A stretch of 64,000 nucleotides of DNA from Syntrophobacteraceae bacterium (GTDB taxonomy: Bacteria; Desulfobacterota; Syntrophobacteria; Syntrophobacterales; Syntrophobacteraceae). The number at the start of each line of letters is the position of its first letter. Position 1 is the stretch's first letter. The notes under the pieces are model-generated. The model saw nothing but the letters and a program-made list of their open reading frames with translations, was not told the DNA's origin and did no database searches. Position numbers and translations under genes: made by a program. Location: assembly GCA_031292215.1 (NCBI GenBank), contig JARLHO010000102.1, forward strand, positions 18,770 to 82,769. The letters are read 5' to 3'. Below, one piece after another: positions 59,666 to 64,000 of the stretch.

Positions 59666-60714
59666 TGTCCTACCTCATTCATCAGTTTTGCCGCCAATTG
59701 GCCGCAAGCAGCACCTATTTCACTTCCACGGCTTTTGCGAATTATCGCAGTTAGATTCGCTTTTCGCAAGACTTCCTGAAAGCCAAGGATTTTTTCCTGT
59801 GGCGGGGTCCGGTAAATAGAGCCGGGATGGGGGTTGAAAGCGATGAGATTAATCTTTGCCCGCACACCGTGGAGGAGCCTCACGAGTTCCTTTGCCTGCG
59901 CCGGACTGTCGTTTACCCCGTCTAGCAGGATGTATTCGAAGGTAATGCGCTTCCTTGCCTGGAGCGGGTATTCGCGGCATGCCCCCATGAGCTCGGAAAG
60001 CGGATAGGTCCTGTTTATCGGCATCAGTTCATCCCTTAGCGCGTCGTTGGGCGCATGGATGCTTATCGCCAGGTTTACCGCCGTTTCCGTTCCCAGGCGT
60101 CGTACCTGCGGGGCAAGTCCCACGGTCGAAAGGGTTACCCGGCGATGCGAAAACATCAGCCCGTCGGGGTCCGTTATAATGTGTAGCGCCCGCAGGACCT
60201 GGTCGTAATTAGCCAGTGGCTCACCCATGCCCATAAAGACGAGGCTGTTTATCTTTGGTCCCAACTCCGGGTCCCGAAGGGCCTGGCAGACCTGGTCCAC
60301 TATCTCGGCCGTTTCGAGGTTTCGCTTAAATCCCATGCTTCCGGTGAGGCAAAATTTACACCCCAGGGCGCACCCGGCCTGGCTGGATACACAAAGGGTG
60401 CACCGCGGCGGATCGGAGATCAGAACCGATTCGATGAAATTACCGTCCCGCAGGCCGAACAGGTACTTTCTGGTCCCATCGCGCGCCTCATCGACGCGGG
60501 AAACCGTAAGGGCGTCTATACTCGCCTCGGATTCAAGCCGGGAAAGAAACGAGCGGCTCAAGTCCGTACACTGGCTCCAGTCCGAGACATTTCTCGCATA
60601 CAGGTGCCGGTAGAGCTGACGGGCTCGAAAAGGCTTTTCTCCCAGGGCGCGGACCCATTCTTCGAGCTGTTCCAAAGTAAAATTTTTAATGTGGATTGGT
60701 TTCATTTCCTGCAA
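59662..60714 (-). CDS. rlmN: 23S rRNA (adenine2503-C2)/tRNA methyltransferase RlmN
   Basis: 350 residues. Radical-[14 protein letters not shown] motif, the companion [20 protein letters not shown] and a final [11 protein letters not shown] with the acceptor cysteine identify RlmN. The start overlaps the HDAC-like gene by 13 nt. It methylates A2503 of 23S rRNA. Confidence 0.96.
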   Translation of the reverse strand: MQEMKPIHIKNFTLEQLEEWVRALGEKPFRARQLYRHLYARNVSDWSQCTDLSRSFLSRLESEASIDALTVSRVDEARDGTRKYLFGLRDGNFIESVLISDPPRCTLCVSSQAGCALGCKFCLTGSMGFKRNLETAEIVDQVCQALRDPELGPKINSLVFMGMGEPLANYDQVLRALHIITDPDGLMFSHRRVTLSTVGLAPQVRRLGTETAVNLAISIHAPNDALRDELMPINRTYPLSELMGACREYPLQARKRITFEYILLDGVNDSPAQAKELVRLLHGVRAKINLIAFNPHPGSIYRTPPQEKILGFQEVLRKANLTAIIRKSRGSEIGAACGQLAAKLMNEVGH

Positions 60715-62015
60715 TGATATTCGTCAGTTGTACGGTCCTGGAGAAATATCTGATTAAATCCCTCCATACCGGTTGAGTCGTATATTTCATAGCCGGCTTC
60801 CCGGCAGCTCCTGCACGCCTTGCGGGGGATATGGACCGCAAGGATTCTGGGTCCCCTGTCGGTCTGGGAGTCTATTACCAGTAGTCCCGCGCACTCCGGG
60901 CAGGCCCGGACCGTTTCTCGCTGGATTTCGATCAATCGATCCGTATCGTAGAAGATATGCCTTTCTCGGCGGAAGAGTTTTCCCTGGCCGCGGTTATTTG
61001 CCCGGATATCCGGTCCCTGCTTCCAAATTGTAAGCGCCTCCTCGACAACCTTTTCGATTATTCCAGCTATCTCGGGCCCTTGCCTTAGCTTCTCGGGCTG
61101 GTAGTCGGGCTCGCTTATCCGGCTGTAATCGAGTCCTGCGAGCGCCAAAATGATCCCGACGTTCATGTAGGGCAGGGCGCTCTCGATGGAGTAACCGCCT
61201 TCGAGGACGGCGATGTGCGGCTTAAGACGGCTGGTCAGTTCGGCATAGCCCTGCGCGGAAAAATGCATGTCGGTTAACGGGTCCGAGTAGTGATTGTCCT
61301 GTCCGGCGGAATTTACGATCAGTTGCGGTTTGAATTCATCCAGGATCGGAAGTATTGCGTTTTCCAGGACATAGAGAAAGCCCTCCTCGGAGGTGCGGGG
61401 GGGCAGGGGCACATTTATGGTCGTTCCAGCCGCGTTGGGGCCGCCGTATTCGGAGGTGAAGCCTGTCCCGGGGTAGAGGGTGCGTCCGTCCTGGTGCACG
61501 GATATAAAAAGCGTATCGGGGTCGTGCCAGTAGATGTCCTGGGTGCCGTCGCCATGATGGCAGTCGGTATCAACGATCGCCACGCGGTCGACCCCGTAGG
61601 CCTGGCGTAGGTTTTCGATCATTACGGCTTCGATATTTATATTGCAGAAGCCCCGAGCCCCGTGGACCACCCGCATGGCATGATGGCCGGGGGGGCGGAC
61701 GAGGGCAAAGCCCCGCGAGATGTTTCGCTCCATGACCTCTGATGCGATTTTGATGGCGCCCCCAGCGCTAATTAAATGCGACTGGGTGGTCACGCTCAGT
61801 TCGTCGGGAACGCAGAAATGGACCCGCTGGATGTCTTCCACCGTGGCGATCGACGGTTTATACTCGATGATTCCCTCGATGTCGAGAATGCCTTCCTCAA
61901 ACACCTGGTCCTGCGTGTAGAGCAGCCGTTCTTCACGCTCCGGATGTGTCGGATCGATGGCCCAGTCGAATGCGGGAAAAAACACAAGACCGATTTTTTC
62001 GCTTGCTGAAAGCAT
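60702..62015 (-). CDS. HDAC-like deacetylase with C-terminal zinc-ribbon
   Basis: 437 residues. Residues 1-330 are a class II-type histone deacetylase/acetylpolyamine amidohydrolase fold: ALVRPPGHHAMRVVHGARGF, VDTDCHHGDGTQDIYW, SAGQDNHYSDPL and VLEGGYS give the zinc and charge-relay residues. A C-terminal extension has CPECAG and CRSCREAGYEIYD, a four-cysteine zinc ribbon not usual for the family. It deacetylates an acetyl-amine, substrate unknown. It lies between hyuA and rlmN in the long operon. Confidence 0.9.
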   Translation of the reverse strand: MLSASEKIGLVFFPAFDWAIDPTHPEREERLLYTQDQVFEEGILDIEGIIEYKPSIATVEDIQRVHFCVPDELSVTTQSHLISAGGAIKIASEVMERNISRGFALVRPPGHHAMRVVHGARGFCNINIEAVMIENLRQAYGVDRVAIVDTDCHHGDGTQDIYWHDPDTLFISVHQDGRTLYPGTGFTSEYGGPNAAGTTINVPLPPRTSEEGFLYVLENAILPILDEFKPQLIVNSAGQDNHYSDPLTDMHFSAQGYAELTSRLKPHIAVLEGGYSIESALPYMNVGIILALAGLDYSRISEPDYQPEKLRQGPEIAGIIEKVVEEALTIWKQGPDIRANNRGQGKLFRRERHIFYDTDRLIEIQRETVRACPECAGLLVIDSQTDRGPRILAVHIPRKACRSCREAGYEIYDSTGMEGFNQIFLQDRTTDEYHCRK

Positions 62016-62042
62016 TGTAACCTCTTGACTGGTGACTATTCA

Positions 62043-63749
62043 CTAAACTGCATCCGGGAGAATACAGCAGTTAAACATCGATTCGGCAAAGTCGCGGCAC
62101 TCGGGAATAAGACCGGGCCGTGTCTGGACCTGCACGCGAATATTTCGTCCAACGGTGTAGAAATCCCTTACCATGTTGAACTGGTTGTCTTCGACTACAT
62201 CTATGTCGATCTCGGACTCCGAAACGCCGGCTTTTAGACATTTTGCCCGAAGCAGTTCGCAGGCAAGGGCAAGGGCGGTTTTCCTGTCGAAGTCCTTTCC
62301 CACCTGGCGGCTGAATTCCTCTCCGGGCGCCATCGCGACACCTCTTTCGGTGTCGGCGAAAAGGGTCACCTCGGAGGTGTTTCTGGCCATGGCGGCCCCG
62401 ATGGCGTTGGCCACATGCCACTGCGGAACAGCGCAGGTCGGGATCGCGGTGAGTTTTTCGATGAGGGGAGCAAAAAATGGGGCGGGCCCACCGAGCGCAA
62501 GGATTTCCGCGGGCTTTACCCTGTAGCCGGACAAAAGTTCTTTTACCGTATAAACGGGCTTACTGTTTATCTCTTCAATCATCTCGCGAGCGGCGCGAAC
62601 GATCATTTTGCACGAAAGATCCAGGACCAGGTGCGCGGCTTCTTCGATCGAAACCTCGAGCAGGTCGGCGATCTGTGTCATGCCGCGACACGCCGCCTCG
62701 CCGTCTCCTTTTTGCGCCCTGCCCAGGACAAATAGTGCATCCGTGGGAGTAGGAGTTGTCCCTCCATAAGCCATCGCCGGCCCATGGCGGCGGGGACCGA
62801 TCCGCAGGTCGCCATCGATTACCGCGACGCAACTGTCGCCGCCAAGAGGTATCGATCGGGTCTTTAGGGCGCGGACGAGTGTTTTTCGCCCTCCGACCTC
62901 TCCCCCGAGGGGTTCGAGCAGCGGGGAGCGGTGGACAAAGACCGCGATGTCGGTCGTCGTGCCTCCTATATCGAGGACAAGGCTATCGCCTTCGCGCGAG
63001 GCAAACGGCAGGGCCCCCAGAACGCTTGCCGCAGGACCCGAGAAGATCGTCTGCTCAGGCGCATCGAGTGAGGCCGCAAAACTCATCGTCCCCCCGTCGG
63101 CTTTAAGGACGTAGATGGGAATTTCAAACCCCCTGCCTTTTAGCGAATCCCTCACCGCTTCGAAAAACATCTTGTGGACCGAATGGACTGCGGCATTAAG
63201 CCATGCGGTGGCGATACGGCGGGGGAAATTAAGGGTTGCCGAGAGGCTGTGGCCGGCCACGACAACGTCGCAGGATCGACGCAGGATCTCGGCCATCTCG
63301 AGTTCGTGCTGCGGATTTCGCACCGAAAACTTGGACACCACGGCAACGCGGCGGATATCTTGGGCAAGGAATATGTCGGCTATTGTTTCGATTTCCTGCC
63401 TGCTAAGGGGCTGGACCACACGGCCTCGGTGGTCGATCGAACCCGATACGCAGTAGTAGTGGCTGCCGATTTGAAAATTGGCGGGGTCTATGCCGGGCCC
63501 GGCCGATACGACGACGCCCGTTTTTTCCAGTCTTCCCTCGGCAATGGCATTGGTGGTAAGCGTCGTGCTTAGGACCGCGCGGCGAATTGCCCCGGGAGGC
63601 ACCCCCCGCGTCACCATCTCCAGGCAGGCCCAGACGCAATCGAAAAGATTGCAGGTATCGGTTGCCACCTTGACCTGGCGCAAAACGGAGCCATTTCCGA
63701 TCAGCACGGCATCGGTGTGCGTACCGCCAACGTCGAGCCCGATTATCAT
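62043..63749 (-). CDS. Hydantoinase/oxoprolinase A-type protein
   Basis: 568 residues, HyuA family. MIIGLDVGGTHTDAVLIG and LDIGGTTTDIAVFVH are ASKHA phosphate-binding loops; ALGGPAPFFAPL and IGPRRHGPAMAYGGTTPT follow. AAGGGG is 5 nt before the ATG. Members act as ATP-dependent hydantoin/oxoproline hydrolases or as acetone/acetophenone carboxylase subunits, usually with a HyuB partner; none is in view, so the activity is open. First gene of the operon. Confidence 0.9.
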   Translation of the reverse strand: MIIGLDVGGTHTDAVLIGNGSVLRQVKVATDTCNLFDCVWACLEMVTRGVPPGAIRRAVLSTTLTTNAIAEGRLEKTGVVVSAGPGIDPANFQIGSHYYCVSGSIDHRGRVVQPLSRQEIETIADIFLAQDIRRVAVVSKFSVRNPQHELEMAEILRRSCDVVVAGHSLSATLNFPRRIATAWLNAAVHSVHKMFFEAVRDSLKGRGFEIPIYVLKADGGTMSFAASLDAPEQTIFSGPAASVLGALPFASREGDSLVLDIGGTTTDIAVFVHRSPLLEPLGGEVGGRKTLVRALKTRSIPLGGDSCVAVIDGDLRIGPRRHGPAMAYGGTTPTPTDALFVLGRAQKGDGEAACRGMTQIADLLEVSIEEAAHLVLDLSCKMIVRAAREMIEEINSKPVYTVKELLSGYRVKPAEILALGGPAPFFAPLIEKLTAIPTCAVPQWHVANAIGAAMARNTSEVTLFADTERGVAMAPGEEFSRQVGKDFDRKTALALACELLRAKCLKAGVSESEIDIDVVEDNQFNMVRDFYTVGRNIRVQVQTRPGLIPECRDFAESMFNCCILPDAV

Positions 63750-63967
63750 GAAATCCCCTTGTGAGCTATGAAAAGAGATTATTAGCCGCAGGGATCATAT
63801 CCCGTGAAATGCGAACTGTCCATAGAGCAGTGATACGAGCCAGGGTGATTCTGTCCTGAAATAAAACAATAATAATATCGACATGATATCCAATTATCTG
63901 GTCAAAAGCTTTTCTCCCGTGTATATAAAGGACATCCAAGACATTTCACGGGGAGGGGGAATCCACT
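63750..63967. promoter_or_regulatory. Divergent promoter region at the right edge
   Basis: 218 bp between the hyuA-like gene and a plus-strand start. CCCGTGAAATG (63801-63811) and CATTTCACGGG (63942-63952) are an 11-bp perfect inverted repeat 130 bp apart. GGGGAGGGGG precedes the plus-strand TTG start. No clear promoter hexamers. Confidence 0.4.
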
Positions 63968-64000
63968 TTGGACCTGAGGGAAGTGATCGTCCGGCCGGTC
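63968..64000 (+). CDS. 5' end of a gene cut by the window edge
   Basis: A TTG at 63968, about 9 nt after GGGGAGGGGG, opens a frame reading MDLREVIVRPV to the end of the window. The wording resembles the N-terminus of DUF4338/transposase-like proteins (recollection only). Only 11 codons are visible. Confidence 0.35.
   Translation, partial: MDLREVIVRPV

Overview
The window looks like a chromosomal segment of a moderately GC-rich, strictly anaerobic Gram-negative bacterium, most likely a Desulfobacterota (deltaproteobacterial) syntroph or sulfate reducer. This is an inference from gene content: an Etf:menaquinone-type membrane oxidoreductase, a cytoplasmic Mo/W bis-pterin enzyme, a phenylphosphate-synthase-like phosphotransferase, low-GC decayed islands, and house-keeping genes (purM, rpmB, ubiE/menG, engB, hisG, hisI, rlmN). 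No rRNA, tRNA or CRISPR array was recognised.

Region 1 (about 0.3-28.3 kb) is a catabolic island bracketed by two LysR regulators. It holds a Mo/W oxidoreductase, a biotin-dependent carboxylase (HMGL-type carboxyltransferase plus biotin carboxylase), the 3' stump of a deleted thiolase, an AMP-forming acyl-CoA ligase, a Tm-1-like protein, two PpsA-like and one PpsB-like phosphotransferase proteins, two ABM/NIPSNAP-type proteins, two phytoene-desaturase-like FAD enzymes, two SDRs, a zinc-free MDR, an LMW phosphatase-like protein, EtfB, EtfA and a membrane Fe-S quinone reductase. Taken together (inference) it looks like activation of a hydroxyl or enol substrate by ATP-dependent phosphorylation, redox steps feeding Etf and the quinone pool, and carboxylation, CoA ligation and thiolysis of a ketone. 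The substrate is unknown. The carboxyltransferase lacks the lysine that is carbamylated in pyruvate-type enzymes, so it probably does not use pyruvate.

Region 2 (28.3-33.1 kb) carries a secreted serpin, a ThDP-dependent decarboxylase/synthase-like enzyme, dispersed C/G-rich repeats and a frameshifted transposase. Region 3 (33.1-39.0 kb) is a plus-strand house-keeping run: purM, rpmB, ubiE/menG, a methyltransferase, a membrane PHP-domain protein and a family 39 glycosyltransferase. Region 4 (39.0-41.3 kb) is a graveyard: an internally deleted tyrosine recombinase, an AT-rich frameshifted membrane-anchored gene, an apparently intact PIN toxin/antitoxin pair, and an Uma2 pseudogene.

Region 5 (41.3-55 kb) contains a CBS protein, two MTA/SAH-deaminase-type amidohydrolases fused through a linker made of 66-bp tandem repeats, a metallo-beta-lactamase-fold hydrolase, a phasin-like protein, an HTH/zinc-ribbon regulator, a large PAS/GAF histidine kinase, a double-[4Fe-4S] protein, a hotdog thioesterase broken by a 180-bp MITE, a shortened S4 paralogue with an apparent ATA start, a ferredoxin, a two-fold repeat protein and a glycosyltransferase-like protein. 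Region 6 (55.3-63.7 kb) is one long minus-strand operon: hyuA-like, HDAC-like, rlmN, hisI, hisG, TPR-SPOR lipoprotein, aminotransferase, engB. A new plus-strand gene begins at the right edge.
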